The notes below the pieces were generated by a model. It saw nothing but the letters and a program-made list of their open reading frames with translations. It ran no database searches and was not told the DNA's origin. From a virus: 64,000 nucleotides of DNA. This document shows positions 33,090 through 42,031 of this stretch, one piece after another. Made by a program: the position numbers and the translations under genes. Numbering within the stretch: position 1 is the first letter of the stretch; each line of letters opens with the position of its first letter. Location: positions 124,001-188,000 of the IMG/VR virus record IMGVR_UViG_3300028569_002417. One strand, written 5' to 3'.

Positions 33090-34212
33090 ATACAAATGTT
33101 CTAAACTTAGTTAATGCCGAAGCAATTGTCTGGTCGATGTCCAGATATTTATATTCACCAAGCCTTCCTCCAAAAGTAATTTCTTTGTGATTTGTTTTAA
33201 GATTGGCATATCTGTTGTATAAGTCACTGTTTTTATCATCTCTGATTGGGTAGTAAGGCTCAGGATGATCTTTGAATGCAACTGGGATGTCATAGGAAAC
33301 AACAGTTTCTTCTTTTGAATGTGGTTTTACTTCATAGTGTTTTGGAGCATTTTTGTAAAAATGCTTGTGTTCTATTGTTCTTATGTGTGGCACAGACATA
33401 TCTGTGTGGTTAAAAACAGCATTTCCTTGATAGTCACCATATATTGTTTTGTGTTCAAATCTTAAAGTGTTGTATTCCAAAGATCCAAACTCATAGTCGT
33501 AAAATTTATCTATCGGTCCTGTGTAAACCAGATGTTTGGCATAATCACGCCATTTGTTTCTAATTGTGAAAAAATCAGTGTTGAGTTCTGTTTTAATTCC
33601 ATCAAGCATATTTTTTATTGTTGCTGAGTATCCTTCATTTGGAATGCCTTGATATTTTGTTGTAAAATAATTTTCTTCATAAGTGAGTCTGATTGGCAGT
33701 CTCTGAATTATTGAGGATGGAAGATCTCTAGGTTCTTTCATCCATTGTTTTTTAGTGTATCCATAAAAGAATAATTCATAGATTTCCTTGCCAACTCTGT
33801 CTAAAGCCCATTCTTCAAAGTTTCTAGGATTTTCGCATGGTATTCGCACATCTTGTAGTTTGCGGTATGCTTCTTCTGGAGTGACAACTCCCCATAGTTG
33901 ATGAAGAGTCATCATGTTAATTGGAAATGAATAAACATTTCCTTGAGACAAAACTTTTGGTTTATTGATGAAAGGGTTGATTTTCGTGAATTTATTGATG
34001 AAATCCCATACTTCTTCGCTTTGAGTGTGGAATATGTGTGCTCCATATTCGCTTACAATGATGCCATTGTCCCATTTTCGGTCATATGTCGCACCAGCAA
34101 TGTGATTATTTTTATCAATTACAAGGCACTTTTTACCAGCATCTGCTGCTTTTCTTGCAAAGGTAGCGCCAAAGAATCCTGATCCCACAATCATGAAGTC
34201 AAATTCAGGCAT
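33088..34212 (-). CDS. glf: UDP-galactopyranose mutase
   Basis: A 374-residue flavoprotein, the typical bacterial length. It begins 'FDFMIVGSGFFGATFA' (FAD-binding GxGxxG, 10-15), then 'CLVIDKNNHIAGATYD', 'YGAHIFHT' (the conserved substrate-side motif), 'NVYSFPIN', 'YTKKQWMKEP', and the C-terminal 'YPIRDDKNSDLYNRY' and 'FGGRLGEYKYLDID'. It interconverts UDP-galactopyranose and UDP-galactofuranose, giving the phage a Galf donor for its glycosyltransferases. Confidence 0.95.
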   Translation of the reverse strand: MPEFDFMIVGSGFFGATFARKAADAGKKCLVIDKNNHIAGATYDRKWDNGIIVSEYGAHIFHTQSEEVWDFINKFTKINPFINKPKVLSQGNVYSFPINMMTLHQLWGVVTPEEAYRKLQDVRIPCENPRNFEEWALDRVGKEIYELFFYGYTKKQWMKEPRDLPSSIIQRLPIRLTYEENYFTTKYQGIPNEGYSATIKNMLDGIKTELNTDFFTIRNKWRDYAKHLVYTGPIDKFYDYEFGSLEYNTLRFEHKTIYGDYQGNAVFNHTDMSVPHIRTIEHKHFYKNAPKHYEVKPHSKEETVVSYDIPVAFKDHPEPYYPIRDDKNSDLYNRYANLKTNHKEITFGGRLGEYKYLDIDQTIASALTKFRTFV

Positions 34213-35038
34213 TTTTACTCCCAGCTAGATGATCACTCAAACATCCTGCTAAGTATGCGTCACAGTATTCTTTTTGTGAACTCCAACCGTATTTGTAATA
34301 ATTCCTATTTCCAAGAAATCCAGTAACCCAAAAATCGATGTTATTTTCCATCCTATAGCCCCATGCTGTAAATGTTGGTATTTTTGCAGCAGGACCCCAT
34401 ATAGCACTCCAACTGTCACAAGCAAGAACAATATCAGCACGATAAATTGTAAAGGCTAATGCTTCTAATATCGACCAAGATCCAATTTTATTGATTGTTT
34501 TTTTAATGCTCTCTTTCTTCATTGTTCTTTCTATTGGATCATTTGGACCACCAACCATGTAAATGCTATAACCCTTTTCGTGCAATAAGTTTATACATCT
34601 GTCCCATATTGGTATATACCAATCTATAAATTGTTGTGGTTTTAGATCGATGCTTACTGGTTGAAGAACTGCTATTTTTTCAGTTTTTTCAGTTAAAGGA
34701 ATGTATTTTTTAAGGTCAACCCATGATTTCATGTCATTGTTTTCACGCAAAATCATTGGTTGAAGTATAGAGCAGTTGTGTTTTTTACTAAAATAGAAAG
34801 ATTCTCTGATGTCATAGTCAATGTCGTATTCTACGGATTTTATAAAATTACAAGATTTTATGATTTCTACGACATTTGGACATGATTGCTTTATCTTCCC
34901 GTGAGATTTGAAAATAGGAGATGTGTGAACAATAGCCGCATCATGTCCTAAAGCTTGCATTGCTATGTTTGCACGGCAAATATTTAGGCCAGTATCGCCT
35001 ATTGCTCCGGTTTCAAAATAAATATGTAAGTCTGACAT
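34205..35038 (-). CDS. GT9-like glycosyltransferase
   Basis: A 277-residue protein overlapping glf by 8 nt. 'IYFETGAIGDTGLNICRANI' resembles the N-terminal Gly-rich loop of GT9 enzymes, 'IAVLQPVSIDLKPQQFID' the linker and nucleotide side, and 'RADIVLACDSWSAIWGPAA' the donor-site region in place of 'DTG.mHlA'. Compared with canonical GT9 it is short. Coupling to glf suggests a galactofuranosyl or other hexofuranosyl transfer, which is inference. Confidence 0.6.
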   Translation of the reverse strand: MSDLHIYFETGAIGDTGLNICRANIAMQALGHDAAIVHTSPIFKSHGKIKQSCPNVVEIIKSCNFIKSVEYDIDYDIRESFYFSKKHNCSILQPMILRENNDMKSWVDLKKYIPLTEKTEKIAVLQPVSIDLKPQQFIDWYIPIWDRCINLLHEKGYSIYMVGGPNDPIERTMKKESIKKTINKIGSWSILEALAFTIYRADIVLACDSWSAIWGPAAKIPTFTAWGYRMENNIDFWVTGFLGNRNYYKYGWSSQKEYCDAYLAGCLSDHLAGSKNA

Positions 35039-35052
35039 TACTCTTATTCAGT

Positions 35053-35685
35053 GTGAATATAAAAAATTATAATCTTATTGATTTGAAATGCAAGATTGAT
35101 TCTGATTTGCAAAAGCAAACCATAAGTGGTAGAGTTTTGCTTGATCGATTTTGCATGATTGATGAAACATCAAGAAAATCACCTTCATATACAGATCCAA
35201 ATTACGCTGGATTTTACTACCATTTTGGCAAATACATAGAACCAAATTCAATATTTGAATTCGGATTCGACCTTGGACTTTTTCCAGCAAGTTTCATGAT
35301 TTCATGTAAAACAGTTCAAAGATTTCTTGGTTTTAGAGAAAAAGATGGAGATTTTTTCTCTGAAAGAATAGGAGCGAGAAATATAAAAAAATCATTCAAA
35401 GGAAAATCTGATTATTACCATGGGACAATTTATGACAAAAAATTTGATAAATTTTTGATGAATTCTTGGGATATGATTATATTTGCCACTGAATATAAAT
35501 ATGATAAACAACTTGAATATCTTGATTTTATATGGCCTCATGTAAGTGATTACGGTATAATTGTTTGCGACAACTTAAACAGGCATTCTCCAACAAAAGA
35601 AGCTTTTAATGCATTCGCACAGAGTAAGAACAGGGAGCCTATTCTCTTTTCAACTCGTCACGGAACAGGATTGCTGCAAAAATAA
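35053..35685 (+). CDS. Putative methyltransferase-fold protein
   Basis: GTG at 35053 is the most plausible start: earlier in-frame ATGs lie antisense inside the neighbouring gene. No good RBS is visible. The 210-residue product has 'SIFEFGFDLGLFPASFM' (SAM motif I-like), 'FLGFREKDGDFFSERI', 'WDMIIFATEYKYDKQLEYLD' and 'YGIIVCDNLNRHSP', the strand order of Methyltransf_24-type proteins. Substrate unknown; it diverges from the glf operon. Confidence 0.55.
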   Translation: MNIKNYNLIDLKCKIDSDLQKQTISGRVLLDRFCMIDETSRKSPSYTDPNYAGFYYHFGKYIEPNSIFEFGFDLGLFPASFMISCKTVQRFLGFREKDGDFFSERIGARNIKKSFKGKSDYYHGTIYDKKFDKFLMNSWDMIIFATEYKYDKQLEYLDFIWPHVSDYGIIVCDNLNRHSPTKEAFNAFAQSKNREPILFSTRHGTGLLQK

Positions 35686-35728
35686 ATAAAAGGCAAGACT
35701 AATTTAAGTTGATGAACAGGAGGCTGTT

Positions 35729-36496
35729 GTGGGATTTGAATGTTGCTATTATTATCACGAAAAAGTAGATGGTGAATATAACAAAGAGGAGACAAAAACT
35801 TTCAAGAAGAAAGTTGGAGATCCTTTTGATGATGTTCCTCTTGAAAAAATAGCCGCATCAATCATGGCTCAGATGGCAAGAAGAGACATTTGGATCATTG
35901 ATGTTGAGATATTTGAGTTGAGTAAAAAACAAGTTAGTTTCAAAGAATCAAAGGGCGGAATTATAATCAAGAACAAGAAATTTTCCTTTGATGGTGGGGA
36001 AGATGTTTTTGTTGCCGTTGAAGAATTACCTCAGATATGTCAAGCCACTCCTTCCACGAACTCTCAATACACTGTTACGGAATTTCAGCAGACCAATTCT
36101 GTCAGTATGCCAGCACAACAGCTTTCTGCCGCTGCTCATCCCCACAATGTAAGTAAAACAGCTACTCGCAGGGTAGTTGATCAGATGGTTTTTTTGCCTG
36201 AACCTTTACATCTTCATCAAGCTAGACAGAAAAACATGAAGTTTACTGTTAATAAAAAGTATTTAATTTTTGAAAAGAGACTTGCTGCAAATGGAGTTGG
36301 TCAGGTTTTTGTAACACAAGATGATACAGGAAGAGATCAGATTGTGTCTGACATTTATTTTGTGCCAGCAAGTATAAATTTGGTTGCTGATAAAGAATTG
36401 AATTTTAGTGAAACCCCTGAAGAAAAAGATGGCGGTAATCTTTACTGGGGTAAAGCATCTAGTGAACCGGGAATGCCTGATCTTAGAAGGAGATGA
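35729..36496 (+). CDS. Hypothetical protein (255 aa)
   Basis: The start is GTG behind AGGAGG. The protein has an acidic/basic N-terminal domain (MGFECCYYYHEKVDGEYNK), a low-complexity linker rich in Ser, Thr, Gln and Pro around residues 105-150, and a beta-rich C-terminal part (KFTVNKKYLIFEKR, 'GQVFVTQDDTGRDQIVSDIY'). No known motif. Its stop overlaps the start of the coiled-coil gene (ATGA), upstream of the ssb gene. Confidence 0.65.
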   Translation: MGFECCYYYHEKVDGEYNKEETKTFKKKVGDPFDDVPLEKIAASIMAQMARRDIWIIDVEIFELSKKQVSFKESKGGIIIKNKKFSFDGGEDVFVAVEELPQICQATPSTNSQYTVTEFQQTNSVSMPAQQLSAAAHPHNVSKTATRRVVDQMVFLPEPLHLHQARQKNMKFTVNKKYLIFEKRLAANGVGQVFVTQDDTGRDQIVSDIYFVPASINLVADKELNFSETPEEKDGGNLYWGKASSEPGMPDLRRR

Positions 36497-36963
36497 CGAA
36501 AATGTCTTTATCTAGAAAAGAAATTCAAAAGCGTAAACAACGTCAAGAATCTGTGAGAAAAAAACTCACAGAACAAAGGGATGAAATACGCAAAGAACGC
36601 AAGTTAGTAGAAGTAGAAAGAAATAGGGAAAGAGAAATGTGGAAACTTGAACATGGAAGAACTCCTCCAGCTTTGCCCGGAAATCCTGAATTAGCAGCGA
36701 TTAGGCAGGCTGAAAGAGACAAGAGGATTTCAGAAAAATTAAATCATAACTTAGAAATTTTGAGAAATCTTGAGCAGGAATACGAGCGTGAACAAGCATC
36801 TCGTAAAGAAATCAATGATCGTCTTGAGTCAGAAGGCTATATGACAATGAAAGATAAGATGGATGCTCTTCACGAAAAAGCACTCAAAATGCAAAGAGTC
36901 GCAGACGATCTTGAAGAAGCAGCAAATATGAGTGATGTAAATAAAAATTGTGATGTAAAGTAA
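36493..36963 (+). CDS. Highly charged coiled-coil protein (156 aa)
   Basis: The frame overlaps the preceding stop by ATGA; a second ATG at 36502 is possible. Nearly the whole product is Glu/Lys/Arg-rich with heptads (KRKQRQESVRKKLTEQRDE, 'LNHNLEILRNLEQEYEREQ'), so two long coiled-coil helices are likely, joined by a Pro-rich break near 'HGRTPPALPGNPE'. Function unknown. Confidence 0.65.
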   Translation: MTKMSLSRKEIQKRKQRQESVRKKLTEQRDEIRKERKLVEVERNREREMWKLEHGRTPPALPGNPELAAIRQAERDKRISEKLNHNLEILRNLEQEYEREQASRKEINDRLESEGYMTMKDKMDALHEKALKMQRVADDLEEAANMSDVNKNCDVK

Positions 36964-37016
36964 AAATAAAATATTTTTGTATTTGGGCTAAAGTTTTTTG
37001 TAGTTTCATGTGATAA

Positions 37017-37058
37017 TAATACGGCGATGCCAACAAAGACATCGTCGTATTACTTTTT
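37017..37058 (+). terminator. Hairpin with T-run in the ssb leader
   Basis: A 13-bp stem (37017-37029 with 37040-37052, one G-U) with a 10-nt loop is followed by CTTTTTA. It ends 15-20 nt before the ssb start. It can be a terminator for upstream transcription or an element of the ssb mRNA leader; T4 gene 32 has an autoregulatory leader structure at a comparable place. Confidence 0.6.
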
Positions 37059-37072
37059 ACTATGAGGCCACT

Positions 37073-38071
37073 ATGTCACTTGACTTTGAACCACTTGATC
37101 TGTCTGAGATTAACAAAGAGGCTAAAAGAGTCTCTGAAGAAGGCGCAGCCGCTGGAAACAGTGGTGATTATCTTGATAAATTCGTCAAGATGCCTGACCG
37201 TGATGGGTTTGTAATCATGCGTGTTCTTCCCCGCAAAAAGGGTGGAAGCGTATGGTGTGCAACTCGTGTACACACTCTCACTAATCCTGATACACGCAGC
37301 AAAAAGACCTACCATTGCCCACGCAAGTTGGTTGAAACCGACAAGGGTGAAAGATGGATGGGCGATTGCATTATTTGCAAGTATTACAGTGATTTGTGGC
37401 AGAAGTCTGAAAGTCTTTCTGGTAAAGCCCAAGAGGATCTTCAGAATCAAGCCAGAGCAATCAAGCCTGTAGAACGATATTACTACAATGTAATTGTTCG
37501 TTCTGAAAAGGACAAAGAAGGCAACATTAAAAAGAATGTCGGACCCAAGATATTCTCTTGCGGTAAGACAACCCACGCCAAGATCATGCTTGCCATGCGT
37601 GGAGACGAAGCAGCTGGTGAAAAGCCACTTGGAGACATCACTCATCCAAAGGATGGACGTGACTTCAGAGTCGTTAAGAAAGTTATCAAGGGTGGTGGAG
37701 GGATGGAATATCCCAACTACGATAACAGCAAGTTTGAAGAACCAACACCTGCTGGAAACCTTGATGAATTGAAATCATGGATGGAAAGCATTCATGATCT
37801 TCAGGCTCTTCGTGTGATCAAGACTTCAGATGAATTGAAGCAAGCACTTCGTGTTCATCTTGGCATGGTCAAAGAAGGACCAGCTGCCAATGATACAGAA
37901 CTCGATGAATTCAGGAAAGCAGGATCTGCTACTCCTTCCAAACCTAAAGCAGTTGAGACAATTCGTGAAGAATTAGTCGTCAGCAGCACTCCTCCTGTTG
38001 CTAAAGAAGAGTCAAAACCAAGCGATGATCTCGCCGATGACGACTTCCTGAAAGAACTTTCAGGCATGTAA
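37073..38071 (+). CDS. Single-stranded DNA-binding protein, gp32-like
   Basis: The ATG at 37073 has GAGG at 8 nt. The 332-residue protein has a basic N-terminal arm, an OB-like core with a zinc site in the gp32 style (YHCPRK with His81/Cys82, then GDCIICKYY with Cys99 and Cys102), and an acidic tail (SDDLADDDFLKELSGM) used by gp32 to contact replication proteins. It coats ssDNA for the helicase, polymerase and UvsX. It is flanked by hairpins, so it is probably a discrete transcript. Confidence 0.85.
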   Translation: MSLDFEPLDLSEINKEAKRVSEEGAAAGNSGDYLDKFVKMPDRDGFVIMRVLPRKKGGSVWCATRVHTLTNPDTRSKKTYHCPRKLVETDKGERWMGDCIICKYYSDLWQKSESLSGKAQEDLQNQARAIKPVERYYYNVIVRSEKDKEGNIKKNVGPKIFSCGKTTHAKIMLAMRGDEAAGEKPLGDITHPKDGRDFRVVKKVIKGGGGMEYPNYDNSKFEEPTPAGNLDELKSWMESIHDLQALRVIKTSDELKQALRVHLGMVKEGPAANDTELDEFRKAGSATPSKPKAVETIREELVVSSTPPVAKEESKPSDDLADDDFLKELSGM

Positions 38072-38079
38072 TCAAAACA

Positions 38080-38119
38080 GAATGGGTGTCCAGAGCATAA
38101 TCTGGACACCCATTCTTTT
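38080..38119 (+). terminator. Strong intrinsic terminator after ssb
   Basis: A perfect 15-bp stem (38080-38094 with 38101-38115) with a 6-nt loop is followed by TTTT, directly after the ssb stop. Confidence 0.85.
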
Positions 38120-38146
38120 CATTCTCTCAACATAAGGTGGTGTACT

Positions 38147-39364
38147 ATGGCAAAGAAAAAGATAAGCGAAGGCGTGGATGATAATTTTTTTGAAAATCTC
38201 GCAGAAGAAACCGGAGGCGATGTTCTTGATGCAATCGACTCAGTCAAGTATTTTGTTGACACAGGAAGCTTAGCACTTAATTATATTTGCTCAGGTCAGT
38301 TCATCACTGGAGGAATTCCCGGTGGTAAGTTGACTGAAATATATGGTCCAAACAGTTCATCCAAGTCTCTTCTTGGTGCCAATATTTTGTTTGGCACACA
38401 GAAAGTCAAAGGCATTCCTGTCCTCATGGATTGTGAAAATAGCGCCAACAAAGAATTCATTCAGATTGCAAGCCATTGTAATTTGAAGCGAATAGTAAGA
38501 CATACTCCAGAAACACTGGAAGCAGTTTTTTCAACAATGTACAGGGTTATTGAAAAAGCCCGTGAAAAAACAAGCAATGAAGTTCCTATCGTCATTGTTT
38601 ATGACTCGATTGGAGTAAGCCCCTCTGCCCGTGAACTTCGTGAAGTTGCTCTTCCAGAAAACTACACGAAAGAACAGTTCAAAAAGATTGTAGGGGGAAA
38701 TGAACAACCCGGTGAAAGAGCTAAAATTTGCTCAAGAGAATTAAGAAAACTCAACACGGTTATGGAGAAACATAACGCAACAGTTGTGATTCTTAACCAG
38801 ACTCGTGATAAAATTGGAACTTACATCCCCACCAAAACAACTGCTGGTGGTGGAAATGCCCTTCCTTTCTACGCATCTTGTCGTCTTGAAACCAAGACAA
38901 TGCAGAAAATAGAAAAGAAGATAAGCGCCAAAAAGAAGAAGATTCTTGGGATTAATGTGAAGCTCAAGAATGTTAAAAATAAGACTCACAGACCTTTTGT
39001 TGAGTCTGAGAATGTTCAGCTTCTTTTTGATAAGGGAATCAATCCAATTAGTGGACTTCTCTCTTGTTTATTAGATGCTGATAGGATTGAAATATCAGGA
39101 ACAGGATCATTTAAGGTTAAGCCTGCTTTTTCTAATGGTGAAGAAGTTAAATTCCGTGCAAGCATGGATCGCAATGATGTTCCTATGGACATTTTGCTAA
39201 AATGCCCAGCACTCATTGATGCCAGCACATCTGAACAGGTTGAGACTTATCTCGAACCTTATAAGCTGGCAATTGCTAGTAGAGCAGAAGATGATTCTGA
39301 TGTTGAATTGAGTGAAACTGATTCTTACGACGATGAAAACATCGACGAAGAATTAGAAGGATAA
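38147..39364 (+). CDS. uvsX: UvsX/RecA-like recombinase
   Basis: A 405-residue RecA-fold protein. 'GGIPGGKLTEIYGPNSSSKS' carries Walker A (GPNSSSKS, 67-74), 'VLMDCENSAN' is the catalytic Glu region, 'VIVYDSIGVSPSARELREVA' is Walker B, and 'VVILNQTRDKIG' the L2-side Gln/Asn motif. The C-terminus is very acidic. Length and the 'NSSSKS' loop fit T4 UvsX more than bacterial RecA. It drives strand exchange with gp32-like SSB and, possibly, the UvsY-like protein. Confidence 0.88.
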   Translation: MAKKKISEGVDDNFFENLAEETGGDVLDAIDSVKYFVDTGSLALNYICSGQFITGGIPGGKLTEIYGPNSSSKSLLGANILFGTQKVKGIPVLMDCENSANKEFIQIASHCNLKRIVRHTPETLEAVFSTMYRVIEKAREKTSNEVPIVIVYDSIGVSPSARELREVALPENYTKEQFKKIVGGNEQPGERAKICSRELRKLNTVMEKHNATVVILNQTRDKIGTYIPTKTTAGGGNALPFYASCRLETKTMQKIEKKISAKKKKILGINVKLKNVKNKTHRPFVESENVQLLFDKGINPISGLLSCLLDADRIEISGTGSFKVKPAFSNGEEVKFRASMDRNDVPMDILLKCPALIDASTSEQVETYLEPYKLAIASRAEDDSDVELSETDSYDDENIDEELEG

Positions 39365-39372
39365 TCAAAAAA

Positions 39373-39404
39373 GTTTGAGGGGCATGAAAAAATGCCCCTC
39401 AAAC
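39373..39404 (-). terminator. Intrinsic terminator for the minus-strand gene
   Basis: A perfect 13-bp stem (39373-39385 with 39392-39404), followed on the minus strand by TTTTTT (39372-39367). It lies between convergent uvsX and the glycosyltransferase gene, overlaps the latter's stop, and may also stop plus-strand transcripts. Confidence 0.75.
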
Positions 39405-40430
39405 CTCTATCATGCTATATTCTTCATGTGTGAATTTGTCTTTTTGAAAAACAATAAGATTGTTGTGTACTTCATGTATGATTACGATCTTATTGTTTCT
39501 CACACACCAAAGACCAATTGTACGAATAAACTCTTCATCTTTTGAATTATCATCAAAAACTTTGATTCTATGATCGTCGCAAAATTCAACCAATTCTTTG
39601 TTTTCGTTGCTTCCAAATAAGAAAGTTTTATTTTTTAGTTCTTCGCATGGACTATCATTGTAAATTTCCATCCAGTCCATGAATTGTGGATTTTTATCTC
39701 TTCCAACCCAGTGAATGTGATTGAGATGACCACTGAAAATGCTATGATGACAAATGCTAGACTCATGTGTCAGGAATGGCACTTTAGTACCATAAATTTT
39801 ACACATGCGAAGACCATATGAAAGACCATGATCTCCATATCCTTCTGCAAATTCTTTTCTTATGTTAAAGTATTTCTTTGCATCGGTATTTTCAACGAGT
39901 CTGTTGATTGCAGCAAGGCTTGTTATCCCTACTTCTTGCTCATGTGCTGGAGCTTCCATGAACTCCGTTGATTTGCTTGTTCTGTACCACCATCCATATC
40001 CCATTTTTGTCAATATTCTTTGATCAGTGGCAAAGATGTCATATAAGAATCTTGATCCTAAATGGTATTCACGATTGTGATCGAAGTCTCTTTCAAGATT
40101 AGCCATCAATCCGCCAAGATCAGTGATGCTGTCCTCGTCCATTCTGATGTACCATTTGGCAAAATCCTTTTGTATATGCTTGCTGTAATAGTTGTAAATT
40201 CTTTGTGCTGTAAATGAATAAGGACATATTATGACATCAACATCAATATTTGATGGCCAATCATTTTTTAGAAAATCAGCACTTTCACCGCAATTTTTTG
40301 TGCCAAGAAATGATATGTGAATCCGCAAATCCTTAGTGTTCAAAAGACCATATTTTTTGAAGTCTTCTAATCTCATCTTGATTTGCGGACGTGTTGTGTC
40401 TGATGGTACTGCTATTTCAAAATCATACAT
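39399..40430 (-). CDS. Glycosyltransferase-like protein (GT-A)
   Basis: A 343-residue protein. 'FEIAVPSDTTRPQIKMR' (first strand), 'RIHISFLGTKN', 'AKWYIRMDEDSITDLGGLMA' with an acidic MDEDS motif in the place of DXD, and 'FAEGYGDHGLSYGLRMC' with a D-H pair. This is consistent with an animal-type or LPS-type GT-A enzyme, though no standard family stands out. Its ATG shares an A with the upstream stop (TAATG). Confidence 0.55.
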   Translation of the reverse strand: MYDFEIAVPSDTTRPQIKMRLEDFKKYGLLNTKDLRIHISFLGTKNCGESADFLKNDWPSNIDVDVIICPYSFTAQRIYNYYSKHIQKDFAKWYIRMDEDSITDLGGLMANLERDFDHNREYHLGSRFLYDIFATDQRILTKMGYGWWYRTSKSTEFMEAPAHEQEVGITSLAAINRLVENTDAKKYFNIRKEFAEGYGDHGLSYGLRMCKIYGTKVPFLTHESSICHHSIFSGHLNHIHWVGRDKNPQFMDWMEIYNDSPCEELKNKTFLFGSNENKELVEFCDDHRIKVFDDNSKDEEFIRTIGLWCVRNNKIVIIHEVHNNLIVFQKDKFTHEEYSMIEV

Positions 40431-40888
40431 TAGGCAATCCTATATGAATCTTTATCGACTTTGGCAAAACTAAAGCCTCTGGCTGATAGTTCAGCTTTAA
40501 TTTCTTTCATGTAACTGCAAAGATTCGATGAATTAATTCCATATTTTGAGTATTTTTCCTCAAGCTGCTTGATGTTTACAACTTTTTTGGACAAAAAGGC
40601 TCGACGTATTGAATTTTTAATTTTATTGGGAACGGTTTGTTTTAACTTTTTACTTGGCTTGGAAATTATTTTATTTTCAATAACGACATAATCATAATCT
40701 TGCTTTTTTTGTTTCTGATTACAAAGGACAGGCGCAAGTTCGTCTAGATCCAACAATTCGCCATTTTTAAGCTTTACTGTTGATAAATTTGCTTTGAAAC
40801 TGTTACAAAATTCAATCAACTGGTCAAAATTTTTCTCATCCGTGAAGAATTTTCTTTTATCCTTAAGTTCGATTAAAAGGCACTTCAT
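40430..40888 (-). CDS. Putative winged-helix-like regulator (152 aa)
   Basis: AAGGAG lies 7 nt before the ATG at 40888, which decides the start. The N-terminal 50 residues (MKCLLIELKDKRKFFTDEK) form an alpha/beta unit. The C-terminal ~70 residues are basic with 'NIKQLEEKYSKYGINSSNLCS' read as a possible helix-turn-helix (NIKQLEEKYSKYG then INSSNLCSYMKEI), closing with 'GFSFAKVDKDSYRIA', a wing-like hairpin. DNA binding is inferred. Confidence 0.5.
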   Translation of the reverse strand: MKCLLIELKDKRKFFTDEKNFDQLIEFCNSFKANLSTVKLKNGELLDLDELAPVLCNQKQKKQDYDYVVIENKIISKPSKKLKQTVPNKIKNSIRRAFLSKKVVNIKQLEEKYSKYGINSSNLCSYMKEIKAELSARGFSFAKVDKDSYRIA

Positions 40889-40948
40889 TGATTGCTCCTT
40901 GTGTCTTGATGACACTTGTCTAAATAATTATAGGGAAATGCAAATAAA

Positions 40949-40977
40949 TTGCCACTCATCTTGGCTATTCTTATAAT
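40949..40977 (+). promoter_or_regulatory. Sigma70-like promoter for the amidoligase gene
   Basis: TTGCCA (40949-40954), 17-nt spacer, TATAAT (40972-40977), 20 nt before the ATG, with GGAGG between. A CTAAATA element at 40920-40926 lies a little further upstream. Confidence 0.55.
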
Positions 40978-40996
40978 GTAATATGGAGGCATTTCG

Positions 40997-42019
40997 ATGG
41001 ATTCTTACAAAGAACATATCAACTTAAACTGCCTCCGCAGGTTTGGTTCAGAAATTGAAATCAATGCTTTTGATTTTCGCAATAGACCAGTAGGTCATAA
41101 TGAGGGCAGAATGCCCGAAGGCACACACTATATAGCAAACTTAGTGCAAAAGTCATCTGGTAAAATTGTAAAAATACACAAGTGGTCTTATGATCATAAC
41201 AACAGTAATTGGATTATAAAGCCAGATAGCAGTTGCGGAATTGAAATATGCACACCAGTACTTAAGGGCTGGGTAGGTCTTATGGAGACTTGTAGGGTAA
41301 TTGATGCCCTTGGGAACGATAATAAAGTTCATGCCGATGATAGATGCAGTTTTCATGTTCATGTCGATGTGAGCGATCTTAGCGAGCAAGAATTGGCAAC
41401 GGTTATCACATGGTGGATTAAATGTGAACCTGTTTTTATGGATTCAGTTCCAATCAACAGGAAGAGAAATCAGTATTGCCAGCTTTTGGGACAGTCTGAA
41501 ATATTTGAAAATGTTGAGGACGGATTCCATCCAAATGATTATCTGATCAGAAGACTTGGCTCTTGTAAGTATTACACGATTAATACTTATCATTATCACA
41601 ACAATAAGCGTAAAACAATTGAATTCAGAATAATGGATGGAGATTGCTGTCTTGATCCTTGGATAGCTAAAAATTACATCAGACTTCTTCTCCATTTTAT
41701 TGATAGATCATTGAAGTATGGAATGCCTAGTTCATATTATCCGGGTGATAAGTGGTCTGGTTATTGTTGGCTTGATCCAAGAGATGTGTTAGATTTTCTT
41801 GGATTTAATGAAAAACATGTTCTTTCACCTGCATGCAAACAGGTTCATGAATGGTTTTTAGATCGTTTGCATATGAATTGTAATTACTCTAATAATCATG
41901 GGATTATGGGAAATAATGCAAGAAGATATGCTTATAAGGAAATAGAAGATCTTTGCGCTGAATATGGTGATATAAACATAAATCATGATGATATATTCAG
42001 CGATAAGTTTCGCACATAA
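40997..42019 (+). CDS. Amidoligase-family enzyme (COOH-NH2 ligase)
   Basis: A 340-residue protein matching the Amidoligase_2 pattern: 'RRFGSEIEINAFDF' (first metal/ATP Glu pair), 'WIIKPDSSCGIEICTPVLKG' (the family's 'k.D.S...EivtP.l.g'), 'CSFHVHVDVSDLS' (the HvHvd motif) and 'RKTIEFRIMDG' (the E-FR strand). These ATP-dependent enzymes form amide or peptide bonds and are thought to attach amino acids or peptides to proteins or small molecules. GGAGG precedes the start. Confidence 0.8.
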   Translation: MDSYKEHINLNCLRRFGSEIEINAFDFRNRPVGHNEGRMPEGTHYIANLVQKSSGKIVKIHKWSYDHNNSNWIIKPDSSCGIEICTPVLKGWVGLMETCRVIDALGNDNKVHADDRCSFHVHVDVSDLSEQELATVITWWIKCEPVFMDSVPINRKRNQYCQLLGQSEIFENVEDGFHPNDYLIRRLGSCKYYTINTYHYHNNKRKTIEFRIMDGDCCLDPWIAKNYIRLLLHFIDRSLKYGMPSSYYPGDKWSGYCWLDPRDVLDFLGFNEKHVLSPACKQVHEWFLDRLHMNCNYSNNHGIMGNNARRYAYKEIEDLCAEYGDININHDDIFSDKFRT

Positions 42020-42031
42020 ATTTAAGGTGTT

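Noticed and set aside
34960-35052. N-terminal extension of the methyltransferase-fold gene at 35053
   Set aside because: It is antisense to the start of the GT9-like gene and has no ribosome site; the conserved fold begins later.
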